The notes under the pieces: generated by a model
The model's database searches: none
Seen by the model: the letters and a program-made list of their open reading frames with translations, nothing else
Told to the model about the DNA's origin: nothing
Shown: one piece after another, positions 1 to 11,701 of the stretch
Numbering within the stretch: position 1 is the stretch's first letter
Layout of the letters: every line of letters begins with the position of its first letter
Assembly (NCBI GenBank): GCA_025617745.1
Contig: CM046869.1
Location: 7,092,244-7,156,243 of the forward strand
Source of the DNA: Heliocidaris erythrogramma
Taxonomy: Eukaryota; Echinodermata; Echinoidea; Camarodonta; Echinometridae
Direction of reading: 5' to 3'
Length of the DNA stretch: 64,000 nucleotides
Translations under genes and position numbers: made by a program

Positions 1-1376
1 TCTAGGAGTGGTACCCACCGTACTGCGATGCATTTGTATGTGCTCCACATACACTCAAATGACTGCATGACTTGCGGTTTCGCAGAGCTCACCCCTAATT
101 CCTAGGGTTGATTTTGGTCGTGAGTGACATTTTTCAGAACAAAAAAATGTAAGAAACTGTATTTTTGGACTTTGTTTGTCCCTATTTATTCTGTATTTAG
201 TTCAAAACTTACGAAATTATTCTCTATTTCGCCAATACTGTTAGTCGGAGCTGTTCTCAACAGCCTTGGCTGCCTGAACTTCGGGGGAGGAGTCCTCAGT
301 AAATGCCTCACTGAGCTGCTTAATTGAAGAAATTTCAGTTATGGAAACACTTTACTTATCATCATTTATTTGAATTTATTTGAATACTACATGTAATATT
401 TGATGATAAATTCATCGTACAGTATATTTGAGTAGATGATTGACACATTCTTACCAAATTTAGCCTCCCCCCAAATGAAATGTAAATTATATGTACTTCT
501 GCGTTTTCAAAACACTTATTTTATTTCTAAGGTATGAGAAAAACTACAGTGGTGTGATAGTGTACTATATTTGTTTGTGAATGGTATAAAAGGCAAAGTT
601 AGTCTATTTAATAAAACACATATGCACATCCAAGCCTACACCAAACCTTACACTCACATGCACACACACCCACAATGATACGAAATATTAAAAGAGCCAC
701 TTAAACCCTTTTTTTTTTTTACTTTGTAGATTGAATGACAAGTGACAATTTAAGATAGTATAATTATAATGCAGGAGTTTTAGGGGGGCATTACCATGAC
801 TACCTTCTGAACCTCTGCCATGGCGCGGCACTTGGACACCCAGTTGCGAAACGCTGCAGACGCCGCGCTCGCATGACTCAGTTTTTTTACTTTCCAATGT
901 TGGCAGGTATGCGTGATTGAAATCATCCCTAGTTATTCAGTGAGTGATTGATATAAGTTCAGTTTTACCAGGAACATGTCACTCAGAAAGTACTGTAGGC
1001 TTGTAGGAATTGTACGATTTATGGAAATGAATAGAGTCATCTTGTTATCTTTGTCTCGTGTCTCATTTATAAAGAATAATAATGGATAAGATGTCTTCTA
1101 TAAGAATAAATGATATCTTTATAAATAAAAAAGCATGTGTCTAATTAACGATGGCATTATTTCTTCGTATCCACCACCTTTATGCTACAATCAAATCTTC
1201 TGAAGACTATAGTGAGTGATGAGAGAAAAATAATACAACAGCAATTGCCTGTAAAGGAATCCCTCTAAAAAATGATCACAATGTGCATTTTACCTGGCTC
1301 TTTGATTTCGTAGTCCAGAGTCTGATTCACAAACATATTGCAGCTCATGTTTGTCTCACTTTGTCTTCTCCTGCAG
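1..1376. other. Window edge and upstream GNL1 intron, no exon recognised
   Basis: This stretch lies upstream of the first recognisable GNL1 exon and is best read as intron. I found no upstream GNL1 exon, such as the G-domain or the segment just before AWAEKRG, in any frame. It holds poly-T and CA-rich low-complexity DNA around 600-720 and a short GC-richer patch at about 800-890 with no gene assignment. Confidence 0.5.
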
Positions 1377-1517
1377 CGTGGGCCGAGAAGAGAGGCTTCA
1401 TCACAGCTAAAGCAGCCAGGAAAGATGTGTACAGGGCAGCTAACAATATCCTGAGGATGGCAGTAGATGGCAGGCTATGCATGTGCATGACACCACCAGG
1501 TTACACTGCTCAAAAAG
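1377..1517 (+). CDS. GNL1: GNL1 penultimate coding exon (partial gene)
   Basis: This internal exon of guanine nucleotide-binding protein-like 1 is bounded by a strong acceptor (pyrimidine tract then CTGCAG) and the donor AAAAAG/GTATGG. It reads AWAEKRGF, then AKAARKDVYRAANN, RMAVDGRL and a PPGY segment. This is the conserved stretch C-terminal to the circularly permuted GTPase domain of vertebrate GNL1 (AWAEKRG, KAAR.DVYRAAN, AVDGRL, PPGY). It starts in phase 1 (CG completes an Ala codon) and ends in phase 1, matching the next exon. The GTPase domain lies upstream of the window, so catalytic motifs cannot be checked. GNL1 belongs to the YlqF/HSR1 GTPases; its function is poorly known and assumed to be ribosome-related or nucleolar. 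The family call is very secure; orthology rests on this exon and the next. Confidence 0.93.
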
Positions 1518-2413
1518 GTATGGTTGGATGCAGGGCGTATCCAGGATTAGTAAAAGGGAAAAATGGCAGATTCAGGATTTTGCAAAAGGGGTGGGGCATG
1601 ATTCCGAAAATTCTCTGAAAAGCTAAACAAAAAAATATTTTCACGCACATTTTACTTGGGCCTATTCGTTCTCAAATTTTCAAAGGAGGGCACTTTTCTC
1701 TTGTTGTGCCCTTAGGGTATACACTTTGGGTTTCAAAATGGGGGGGGGGGGGGGAGGGCACAGGCCGTTTGTGTTCCCTCTATATCCACCAGTGCTAGCT
1801 GACCAGAAGTCTACTGGACACTGTATGTTCCTAATGGTTATACAGTGGAACCTCATTATAACAAACACCATTGTATCGAAACCTTGTTATATCAGGGCTA
1901 AAAAATGAAATACATAGGAGTGGGACCAGCAAAATTACCTTGTTATAACAAGTTTGTGATAACATTATTCTTTATAACGAGGTTCCACTGTATTTGAAGA
2001 TAAAATTGAAAGTTTGGGGTATTAGAGGCTTTAGTAGAATGCCCCTTCAAGAGAAACTGGCTCTAAGTATTTCTGAATGGTTAATCATGAAGTAGATGGG
2101 TTGTTGAGACCATTGAAATGTAAAGAAATGAAGGAGAGCTTGCTTGTAATTTCCCTCACTGAAAAGCACAACTTACAAGAGACTGTGTGTTGTGCACAGG
2201 GGTCAGGAAAATTAGCTTGATTTCCTCATGTTTCTTTGCTCATTACAAGCTATTGTACCTTTCTACTAAAATTATTTGGCAGACATCATGCATTTTGGAT
2301 AGTCATGTTTGATTCTGTGACATTTACATGTAATTTTCATCATAATCCTAACTCAGATTGCCTTCCATATCTTGTTACTCTTGTTGTCTTTGTTTTCTTG
2401 GAAATTATAAAAG
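1518..2413 (+). other. Last intron of GNL1
   Basis: This intron runs from GTATGG to an AAAAG acceptor after the T-rich tract near 2385-2400. It contains a 14-15 nt G run near 1741 and a pogo-like MITE at 1843-1990 (separate entry). Nothing else was recognised. Confidence 0.7.
1843..1990. mobile_element. Pogo/mariner-like MITE (148 bp) in GNL1 intron
   Basis: The terminal inverted repeats read CAGTGGAACCTCATTATAA at the left and, on the other strand, CAGTGGAACCTCGTTATAA at the right. TA dinucleotides flank both ends (1841-1842 and 1991-1992). A CAGTnnAACCT terminus with a TA target duplication is typical of non-autonomous Tc1/mariner-pogo elements. There is no coding capacity. Confidence 0.75.
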
Positions 2414-2694
2414 AATTTTGGGAGCAACACCAGGAGACGCTTGAGATAGGCCGACTTCAAGATCAGCACAGGCGGGTCGAGGAGACCAGTGAGAGAGATG
2501 GCGACAAAGACGATGACCTCTCGGACCAGTTCACCAGCAGCGGAGAGGACAGTGATGCTGACGTCGAGAGCAACGACGTTGACAAGGAGTCGGACTCGAG
2601 ACGACAGGAGCGACGGAAGAAAGGTCAACAAATGGAAGTGGACAGTGATGGCGTGTCGACGAGGAATCCTTTTGATTTGTTGATGGATGCATGA
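2414..2694 (+). CDS. GNL1: GNL1 terminal coding exon with acidic C-terminus
   Basis: This exon begins after the AAAAG acceptor and completes a Glu codon with the G left by the previous exon. The junction reads QKEFWEQHQET, comparable with vertebrate GNL1 QKGTWESHPET. A strongly acidic, Ser/Asp/Glu-rich, low-complexity tail follows (for example SGEDSDADVESND). The protein ends RNPFDLLMDA and TGA, which matches the vertebrate GNL1 ending RNPYALLGEDEC in kind and position. The open frame extends upstream to 2236, but that part is intronic by homology. Acidic tails of this kind are common in nucleolar GTPases; the cellular role here is inferred from the family. Confidence 0.92.
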
Positions 2695-2883
2695 TAGTTT
2701 GGAAATCTATGGAACAGACTTACGATGGAATGATTTGAATGGATTTAATGAAATATGCACGGAGAAATGGAGATGGGTAGGTACTACAGAGATATGAATT
2801 ATCGCTTGAGCATTACATGTCCACATGAATAAGGCGAAATATACCATTGAAGCAATTTGCCATGTCATTTCAAAACAACAAAC

Positions 2884-2889
2884 AATAAA
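2884..2889 (+). promoter_or_regulatory. Candidate GNL1 poly(A) signal AATAAA
   Basis: A canonical AATAAA lies 190 nt after the GNL1 stop codon, followed by a T-rich stretch. Position and orientation suit a 3'-end processing signal. No transcript evidence is available. Confidence 0.55.
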
Positions 2890-4149
2890 CATTTTCTTAC
2901 CCGCCAAAGAGAAACTGATAAACTGTTTGATCGTTTACTCAAACTCGTCAAACCTTGCATATCGTCGTCTGTAATTAGATAAAGATTTTATAAGGTTGGG
3001 TATATGGAGCCTAGAATTAATTGTCAATTTGTATCTTTTTCAAGGGTAAAAACATATGGGATTTATAAGTGATTTATCGAGTGGACATATTGGAAAGTAA
3101 TGAGAAAATGGGGGGGGGGGCAATTCATAAAAACATAACATAATTTGTTCAGAGTGTGTGCACACTCGTCATGTCACAAATAGTAGAGTCACTATTATAG
3201 AGTATTTCTGTAAATAAAACCAAAGCGGTATTTTATTCATATAGTTTGGATAGCATGTTGGTTGGTAGTGACACTGCGCCTGACTGCTACTGCTCATCTT
3301 GTTCAGTTCTTGCCTGAAATACCCCCACATTGTTAATTAAAGCCGCACATTTGCACTAAGACTGAAAACAATTTGTTTGTTATTTTTTTTATTATTGAAA
3401 GCAAAAAGTCAAAACAAAATGTTTTTGAAGGAGATAGATTTTCTCCATCAGTCGCAGTACTTATTATCATCATACCTAACTTTTTTTTGTTGATTTATAT
3501 AACTTTCCTGAATATATTTGATTTCTTTGATTCCAATTGTACTTTATTATTATTTGATTGTTCTGTTATTATATTATGAAACTAAATGTCACATGTGGGC
3601 CGAAAATATGAATGTTAGTTTTATAGTGGTTATGTTTTCGATTGTAACAAGTTTCATTTTCAAGGGGGGGGGGATACAGAAAGCCACAACTGAGTGACAA
3701 GGATGTGAAGAATTAAACTTTAAAAGTGTACAACAAAACCAGACTGAGAGAGAAAAAACAGAAAGGGGGGAATTTTGTTTGGATATATATGTCTTCCATT
3801 GGTAAGGTATTTGGTGTAGCATTTTCTTGCATCAAATGCAAAACATACAATGTTAGGATTATACCAAATATATAAAATTCACGTAGAATGAGACTGGAAG
3901 TAAAGTGTAAATGATGTGTAAGCTGAGCAAATTTGAAGGGATATCATTTTTGAGAAACATCTCGTTGTCATAGTTGGATTCCAGCAATTTTTCAAATTTT
4001 TGGCTGTCAATTTTAGCAAGGTGGATGTGCCAGAATTGGGAAGGTAAATTGAACAGATTGCTCAACTTCTTGCCCTTTGTCAATTATAATTGTGCTTCAT
4101 GTTGTGTCTGGATGACGATCCCATCTGGGCAACCAACGCTTGGATGATT

Positions 4150-4470
4150 AGACAATTAAAGATAAAGCTGAGTTCTGGTCATGCGATTACATTGTGAATA
4201 AGACCCAAAGTAATTAGGAAAGGTTGATTATGTCTAAATAAGAATTTGTGTATTAAATATTGGAGCGCCTTGAGCACCATTGGTGGATACGAGCGCTATA
4301 TAAATACCCAATATTATTGTTATTACTGTGTGGTTTTGGAATCATCAAAATGAGAAGAAATTGTTTTCTACTATGATCTTCTTCCAAACTGACGTAAAAG
4401 GAATGAGAAAGCTCACAAATTATTTTTCACCTTTCCCAGAACTCAACATTCCCTTTAAAGACAATTACTG
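4150..4470 (+). repeat. Dispersed repeat, copy A (pairs with 37560-37990)
   Basis: This segment resembles the reverse complement of 37560-37990. Shared stretches include GAGTTCTGGTCATG, GATTACATTGT, AGGTTGATYATGTCTA and GGAATGAGAAAGCTCA. This copy is interrupted around 4255-4325 by a SINE-type tail. The family is not identified; it is probably an old DNA transposon or LINE 3' region. Confidence 0.6.
4255..4325 (+). mobile_element. SINE/LINE 3' tail fragment
   Basis: It contains AGCGCTATATAAATA followed by an ATT-rich tail, the same 3' end as the SINE at 61375-61738 (AGCGCTATATAAAT then ATT repeats). The head is missing, so this is a 5'-truncated insertion. Confidence 0.55.
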
Positions 4471-4698
4471 ATTTTGGATACTTACCATGTAAACCAATAG
4501 AACAGCTATGGAATCAGTAGAGAATAAAAATGGGATTTTTATTTCTTACATGATTTTTTTTCCTCCTCCAGTAATGATGCAGGGCCATTTAATTTTGTAA
4601 CAAAGGTAAATAGCAGAAATTTCAAAAAGGTGTGCATCATTCTTGGGGATAGACAATTTTGTGGAAACCCTGTTTGTTCCTAGTAGAAGTAGGAGACT

Positions 4699-4776
4699 TT
4701 AACCCTCTCAGTCCCAAGCCATAAAACCCCATTGAGGTAATACACATTCTTGCACATAGGGGACTGAGAGGGTTAA
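4699..4776. mobile_element. piggyBac-like micro-MITE (78 bp)
   Basis: A perfect 17-nt terminal inverted repeat, TTAACCCTCTCAGTCCC, is separated by 44 bp. Each end begins with TTAA followed by CCC, which are the target duplication and terminus typical of piggyBac. It is far too short to encode anything. Confidence 0.7.
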
Positions 4777-4999
4777 TGGATAACTTGTTCAGCACAAGGC
4801 TAATCCGCCACAAGGTCCATTGCCCACATATTACATTAAACACATTTCAAACATTACATTATTAGATAAGCATAAAAATAAATGCCCAAGTGTCCCTATT
4901 CACCCAGTTTGCATTCTATAAACATAGTAGATGTTTAATTCTTACAAGGAATATTGTTCAGGTGTTACATGTAATTATCCTAAATATGTAGACTCAAAA

Positions 5000-5189
5000 C
5001 AGTCAAACCTGCTTTAGAAACCACCTGTATAGAAAGACTGCCTGTCTATAAAGACTACAATTTTTGTTTCCCTTGAACAATGTTTCTCATTGAAATGTGT
5101 ATTAAAGGAACCTGTCCATAAAGACCACTTGTTCAGAGAGACCACTTTTCTTGTCGCCCTTGAGTGGTCTTTATATACAGGCTTCACTG
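5000..5189 (+). mobile_element. Pogo-like MITE, family 1 (copy 1)
   Basis: It starts CAGTCAAACCTGCTTTAG and ends GGCTTCACTG, with internal TAAAGACCAC motifs in both orientations. It matches copies at 39041-39230 and, inverted, 39346-39540. Its TA flanks are eroded compared with the second copy. Confidence 0.75.
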
Positions 5190-5758
5190 TACTGTATTAG
5201 GTAAATATCTGTCCACAGCGTTGACTATACCTATACTCATAGTTATCTATATATCCGACATATTTAGAATATCTTTATGTATGTAGCAGCCTACACTAGT
5301 TACTATAATGCATGGAAAGTATATTTCTGATCAGCTTTTTACTACTGTAAATCACAACTATTTTTTATTTTAGTGTACACAGAGCTGAATTCAATTGCCA
5401 CACATAATATATGAAATTGAAAGTGTGTCCGTGGTGCACTTGGATTACCGGTAAGTAATATTGTCTAAGAGTCATGCAGACTTGATGTAGTGGAAAGAGC
5501 CTTGTTGGTGGACTATGTTTGTTTCAAATTTGTCATTCAAGGGCTATCGTGTGATTGGGCAATTTTGAGAACAGTGATTGTGGTATAAAAAAGGAAGAAG
5601 ATATTTTAGTGCAAATGGCTGTTATGATGAAAGTGTATTTTGCTACATATTTTATATGAAACGCTATGCATTTTGCAGTAAAATGAAGATTATTCACTGT
5701 TTGTACAGGGTTAACATTGAATATGTACATGTAAATGAATGTATGATATTCAAATGAC

Positions 5759-6305
5759 TTAAAGGGAGAGTCCACGCTGATTAAAAGTTGATTTTAAAGT
5801 AGCAGAAAATTTATAGAAACGGATCAGTGAAGGTTTGAGCCAAATACGATAAGAAATAAGAAAGTTATGAATATTTGAAGTTGTAATCAGTCAAACACAA
5901 ATTGGCAACTCTGTGATATATCTTGCGGGCTCCTCTCCCATTTGCCCTGTACCCCCAAAATAATTAATTTCCATTTTCTCTGAAGAAATTATTCAATCAT
6001 ACATGCACCTTAGATATAAATCATTGCTCATATGTTTTTACACAAAACCTGTGTGAAACAATTCTATTCCTTCATCAAAAACTTCATCAAAAAATGAAAA
6101 TTTATGAGATTTTCTGTACTGAGCAAATGGGAGAGGAGCTTGGAGAAATGTTTCAGAGTTACCAATTTGTGTTTGATTGATTACCAGTTCAAAAAATCAT
6201 AACTTTCTTATTTCTTGTCGGACTTTGCTCAAACTTTCACTTACTGTTTCTCTTATTTTTCTTCTTTTATTCTAATCGACTTAATACCCGGGTGGACTTT
6301 CCCTA
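5759..6305. mobile_element. Foldback MITE with AAAGGGAGAGTCCAC ends
   Basis: The element begins TTAA-AGGGAGAGTCCAC and ends with the complementary GTGGACTTTCCCTAT. The arms stay complementary deep into the element: AAGAAATAAGAAAGTTATGA, CAAACACAAATTGG and GCTCCTCTCCCATTTG all recur inverted. The TTAA next to an AAAGGG-type end suggests a Kolobok-like non-autonomous element; the right-hand TTAA is eroded. Confidence 0.65.
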
Positions 6306-6347
6306 TACACATGATTAAGATGTTTCTTTGCCTATATATTGTAAATG

Positions 6348-7496
6348 CAGTGGCGGATCCAGGAATTTGAAATAGGGAGGGGGTATCCCCGTCCTAAGGT
6401 AAGGACTGTTTAAAAAAATCATGTGCGAAAGTCGCATTTTAAGAGCACTTTAAGAGCTCGTGGATCGTGGACACCCGCGTAAATCTGGTTCAAGTAGTAG
6501 GGGGTATGATAGCAATATTGAGCGGAAATTTCGAAAGTTTTGGGGCACCGATAATCAAGGGCTATTCCTAGAAAAAAGGGGCACCTACAACAGGAAAAAT
6601 ATACCATCTCTAAACATTGGCATATATACCCTACATTGTGATTACATTTATAGGGATTTCAATTATATTTCTCTCTTACATGCTCTAATATAATTTACTC
6701 AAGCATCAAAGTTTGCAGTTTGGTTTGATGACCTACATATTAATGTACAAGCGAGCGAAGCGAGCGAGCAATTTTTAAGATCTGTGAGGCTGCATGGTAA
6801 TCAATAACACAATATAAAGAAGAAAAACCCAGTTCTGAAAGGTTTTTAAACAGTCTCAGCATGAAAGACTGAAAGGACCTCTAATAAGGAACATATATCA
6901 AATATAAATGTGGGCGTGCGTAGTGAGCGAACCTTGACGCATTATTAAAAGAGGAGGGGATGTAATGCCTATTTATACCAATGGAAACGTGTTGGTAATG
7001 GGCATGGATGAGAGATTTTGATATATAAAATCGGATATATCGGGACATTCAAATCATATCTTTAGCATTTTAATTGCATTTTAAGGAGGAATTCTCACGA
7101 CTATAACAGTCTTTTTATATTATTATCAATAACTGATTGATATAGAAATGATTTCTTCCTTGAAAAGTGGGGGTATATTTGTACAGGCCACCCCCCCCCA
7201 ACGGATTTACGCCAGTGATCGTGAAATAAACAGTACCTGAACTGCTTTCCTAAAACTTTTAGCCTCGGAACCAATCTAAATTCGCGCTTTATCATGATTA
7301 AAATCTGGAAGTAAGGGGAGGGGCGCACGCTTCTTACAATACAATGTGGTGTGCTACTATTAACGATATACTTGGTAATGAAACCAAAGATGGAGCGCTA
7401 TATTTAGGTGCTCCGAAGAGTAAAAAATATAATCACAAAACAGAAAAATGAAGGGGGGGCGTGCGCCCTTGGCGCCCCTGCCTGAATCCGCCACTG
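6348..7496. mobile_element. hAT-like non-autonomous transposon (1.15 kb)
   Basis: The terminal inverted repeats are CAGTGGCGGATCCAGG at the left and the complement of CCTGAATCCGCCACTG at the right. The direct repeat TAAATG lies immediately outside both ends (6342-6347 and 7497-7502). A CAGTGGCGGATCCAGG-type end is common among hAT relatives, although an 8-bp duplication would be expected. The interior has no intact transposase; it holds a GCGAGCGAAGCGAGCGAG microsatellite-like patch near 6758. Confidence 0.65.
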
Positions 7497-7849
7497 TAAA
7501 TGTGAAGTACCAAATTTGAGGCATTTTGTTCAGTTATGATACAAAGAGAATGCAGCCTTATTAGTTTGAAATACGGTATGTGGGAATATATCTATTGTGG
7601 ATGTTGCCTATATCTTACCAGCATTGCCAACAGTTGATATATTTGAAAATGTTTTCACATCAGAACAAGTCAGTTGATCTCTGTATTGTTCACTTTGATA
7701 ATGTCTGACTGATTGTAAATTTGATTCAGATCTGATTGTGGTAATATATTGGCAAAATGGTAATATACATGTATGCGTAAAAGAAAGAAAAGCTTTAGAC
7801 AGGCCATTTACCATTCAATACCTTAACACAGTGGCTTATACTCCAGTCA

Positions 7850-9505
7850 CTCATCGGAAGCAATTTTGGATCATCGGTCACTCATCGGAAGCATTTTTTT
7901 TTGTTCTCGTAACCCCTGAAGAGTATTGTGTCACACTCCAATGAATCCGATTCGTGTTTGTCGACTATCAGGTCAGTGTCCCAACTGTCAGGACGCCATT
8001 TCCAGTTGGAAATCGAGTCAGTGTCGGATGAATGTCAAGTCAGTCCGATGCGTGTCAGATTGGTGTTGTGGAACTGTCGGACGTGTCTAGCCGACGTATG
8101 ACGGCAATCTGATGAGTGTCTGATAATTAGCAGTCATCTGACGCTCAGCTGATTGCAATCTGCGGTCTGCCCGACGCGCCTGATAGCCACCCGGCACCAA
8201 TTCAATTTCCATCGGAAAGTAACATCATATTTAGCACCGTCCGATTGTTATCCGTTGTGACATCGGATGGTAATCACTCATCAACTCAACTGCCATCCGA
8301 CACATACCGGTATTGCATAGCAAGCGGTGACATCTGATGGCCAACAGACTACAAAAGGAGAGTCAGCCGACACTCACTTCACAGATTTACATCAGACACT
8401 ACAGCACCAAGATCCTGAAGATGGCTCCAAGAAAGAACAGAAATGTTTGAGGACAGAAGGCAAAGGAGAGACCTCATGGCCTTCTTCACCTTGTTCTCAG
8501 CCTCCTCAGGACCTCAAGGTTACTGCATCTTGTTGCATACATATAGTTTGTTGCTGGAGCAAAAAAACACAGCCCAGGGCTGCAGTGTTGCAAAGACGTT
8601 GATCCATGTCTAGTTCTGTAAGGAGGTGTAGCCCGCTTTTAGACTCGCGACTGCCGATTTTGGCGACAAATCCGACCAGTATTGGGTCAGTGTCCGATTA
8701 CCCTAAGGATAGTAACGGATGTGTCGGATTGGTGTCAGGAGAGTGTTGGAAGTGTTGGATTACTGTCAGGTCACCCTTAGCCTTTTGACAAGGCCCTCGT
8801 GACTTGGCTATTTTTCTCGGCAAGTATGCTAGTAGTGGCTGCATAACAAGACTAGCCGCCCAGCCCGGTGAATGCGCGATCGAGCGACGTGAGTTCGAGG
8901 GCCTTTTGGAACCTGGCCTGTATTTCTTATGTTATCCTTTGTTCCTAGCAAGGATCTGCTACCTTATAGGTAGGAGCCAATCAGCAAACGTATCTTCGCA
9001 TGACGTCAGCATACATTTGGTATGCAAATTCGCCTTCATCTCGAGCTGGCGCGGCCCGTGCAAGCTACTAGTACATCAATCATGGAAAGCAAGCCCCGCA
9101 GATACCGTTGTGATTGGTTGATAATCCTCGGTAGGCGTGTTAGCATACGAATGTCAACTCGTGAATAATTCATATCGGACGATGGAAACCCAGGTTCCAA
9201 AAGGCCTCGCGACTAAAGTCGCTCGATCGCGCGTTCACCCGGGCCGTGTTGATTCTTTTCGTCACCGGCTAGTCTCATCTCAGGCACAGCATGACGAGGA
9301 AAATAGCCAAGTCACGAGGCCTTGTCAAAAGGCTAGGTCACACTCGGATTACAATCCGACTGCAATCGGATCAATCGGACGCCGCCGATGAAAATGGCGG
9401 ACAGACATTGGGTCGCTACCAGTCTTTCATCCGATTACGCCGATCAGTGTTGGGTCTCTATCGGATTTTTTGGAAAACGGGGACAAAAAAAAACCGGATG
9501 CCGGA
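7850..9505. repeat. Degenerate TCGGA-rich repeat region
   Basis: Between about 7850 and 8770, and again between 9341 and 9505, short variants of TCGGAT/ATCCGA and GTCAGTGTC recur every 10-25 nt in both orientations. They flank a foldback element at 8778-9335. Density and orientation suggest subterminal repeats of a larger DNA transposon rather than a satellite. Open frames inside (for example 8327-8602) show no recognisable domain. Confidence 0.5.
8778..9335. mobile_element. Foldback element inside TCGGA region
   Basis: The left arm TAGCCTTTTGACAAGGCC is complementary to the right arm, allowing for single-base differences. CGTGACTTGGCTATTTT also pairs, and further in GATCGAGCGAC and GAGGCCTTTTGGAACCTG are inverted. 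The arms extend about 140 nt around a roughly 280-nt loop. No protein is encoded. Confidence 0.65.
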
Positions 9506-10145
9506 TGATTTTTCATCAGAACTCATCAAAACGCTGTAATTTTTGCAAAATTGGGATCAGATGGGCTTCAGATTGGGTTCCGTTGGTCAGTGGAATGGGG
9601 CTATTAGCTTCAGGTGTCCCCCAATTGAATGACCTAAAAAAGGAAAATGTGGATATGAGAGTGAGAAAAAAAGAAGGAGAAAGGGAACATGAGAAGAAGA
9701 TGATACGACACCCTCCCCTAAGCAGTAATATTGTCACCCTCCCCCCCCCCCCGGCATCATTTGGGGGTGGGGGTGATTATTTCACATGATGTTCCGCATT
9801 AAAAATCAATTGTGCAAAAATAATCATATTTACCGTGCCACAATGCAAGTTAATGAATGGCAGAGAATAAAATTCAGATTATTAAAGTGTGATTGGGTAA
9901 TTAATTATCCAGCATGGAAAAAAAAAGGAAATGGAGTCAGGGTTATAAGGATTCACAAGGTAGGGAATAATATTGTAAAAACTACTATAGAATTTGTAAA
10001 AAAAAAAAAAGTTGTCTCTATGGTGCTTCAAGGTACTATTTAACTTATCTGACTAAGAAATTGATGTGGTTAATTTGTGCAGAAGCCTATCTTAAAAAGC
10101 ATCGATAATGAAAGCTGATCTTATTTCCATTGGGGCCTTGGACCT

Positions 10146-10303
10146 GGGCTGCGTAACAGAAAGTTTGCAATCAATTGCAAATATGAAACAACCATTTTGA
10201 TTGGTCAATGGTCAGCCTTTTGAACAATGTGTTCATGCAGCGATGATCTTGATTGGACATTGCTATTTTGCCATCTATTTCAAATCTTTCTGTTAAACAG
10301 GCC
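10146..10303. mobile_element. MITE with GGSCTG..AACAGAAAG termini
   Basis: The left end, GGGCTGCGTAACAGAAAG, pairs imperfectly with the right end, CTTTCTGTTAAACAGGCC. Length is 158 bp and no coding is present. Confidence 0.55.
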
Positions 10304-11346
10304 ATGTCTGAATTTAGTGCAGTTGTATAAATAGTTTTTAAAAACCCAAAGCATGAGAGACATTTATCTGAAACTCAGCATGTTTGAGATACCAAGTCTA
10401 GTATATTATTTTAAAATGATGAACCTTGTATACTGCATCAATACCAAGGCATAGCTTTGTTCTGTGTTTTTCAACAGTACACATTCTATTTTTGCAATAA
10501 TTTCCGTACTCTTGTTAGTGATGAAAGAAGTCTGATATTTTTAAAAACATGTTATTTATCGATTATATCATTTTGATATACATTTGTATGTTTATGAGCC
10601 GTTTGCATTTAATATACTTCTGTTGAAAAGGAAAATTGTTAGATTAAAAAGGATTTCATTTTATGGAGGGCATTTAAGAGTTGTGATACTAAGTACATGG
10701 AAGAGAGTGAAAAATTGTCATGTAATTTTGCTTGTAGTGAGATATTTGATTGAAATTTTCTCCAATCATTTTCTGCTCTGTAAAACATTGCCTTACTGCT
10801 AAGTGTTAAATAGTGTTCAATAAGCTTTTCAAAATTTCTTTGTATTTATACGATTGAGCTTTATTATTAAAAAGCATGAGCCTGTGTTTCAACTTTCAGT
10901 TTAAGAAAGTTACTATGTGTCTTAAAAGATCAATGCAAACTGTAAAGTGAAATATGTCTAAGAATTTATATCAATTAATGTATACACATGTTAATTTTAA
11001 CTCTAGTTTTGAAGACTGAATACTTCTCTTGTAAACATGTTTATGTTTTGGAAATTGATGAGTACTTAGGTATTTGAGTTGATGTTATCTGTGGTACATT
11101 GATAAAAGTCCATCAATTGAATGTTTTCAACTACATTTCTACTTTCAAGATAAAAAAAAAAAGGATAGGAAAAGAAAGTATTTTTGAAATGACTATTTTC
11201 ATTGATGTACAATCACTTCTTTTAAGCTGTAGATTGAATAGCTAGTATGTATTTGTTTGGAATAGAATGAACAATGATTTTGAAGCAGATGAATTACATT
11301 TACCATGTACAAATCAACAGAAGTACGGTAGGTGATATTGTCCTGT

Positions 11347-11701
11347 ATTCTGAACACCAGTTTAACTTAAACTCCAGTCGAATGGGGTGTTGCAAGAAAG
11401 TTGCGATTGATTGCAAGTTGCAACTGATCGGTACTGACCAATCAAAATCATTGTTGCAAGCGCATCTTCTTGAATGGGCGGACCCTGAACCATTCAGAAT
11501 GGTTGTTCTAATTTGCTTTACAATTTGCAATTGATTGCAACTTTCTTGCAACACCCCATAAGTTAAACCAGACCAGACTGGAGTTTATGTTAAACTGGAG
11601 TTCAGAATGTGATTTTCTAAAACTCTGGTTTAAAAGGCAGGTTTAGACTGGGTTTTTAACCACACTTAGACCGCCGTTTAAGTTAAACCAGAGTTCAGAA
11701 T
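11347..11701. mobile_element. Outer MITE (ATTCTGAAC..GTTCAGAAT) containing an inserted MITE
   Basis: The left ATTCTGAACACCAGTTTAAC and right GTTAAACCAGAGTTCAGAAT form the outer inverted repeat. Several further AAACTCCAGT / ACTGGAGTTT palindromes lie inside. The element is split by the MITE at 11384-11557. Confidence 0.6.
11384..11557. mobile_element. Inner MITE (GGGGTGTTGCAAGAAAG ends)
   Basis: Near-perfect inverted termini of more than 30 nt begin GGGGTGTTGCAAGAAAGTTG and end with its complement CAACTTTCTTGCAACACCCC. It is nested in the MITE at 11347-11701 and is therefore the younger insertion. Confidence 0.75.

Noticed and set aside
6758..6776. GCGAGCGAAGCGAGCGAG motif as a regulatory element
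   Set aside because: It is a common low-complexity patch inside a hAT-like element, with similar GCTCGCTCGC near 24610; no regulatory claim is supported.
8327..9391. Several 60-105 codon frames in the TCGGA/foldback region
   Set aside because: They track the repeat and the inverted arms and show no conserved motif.
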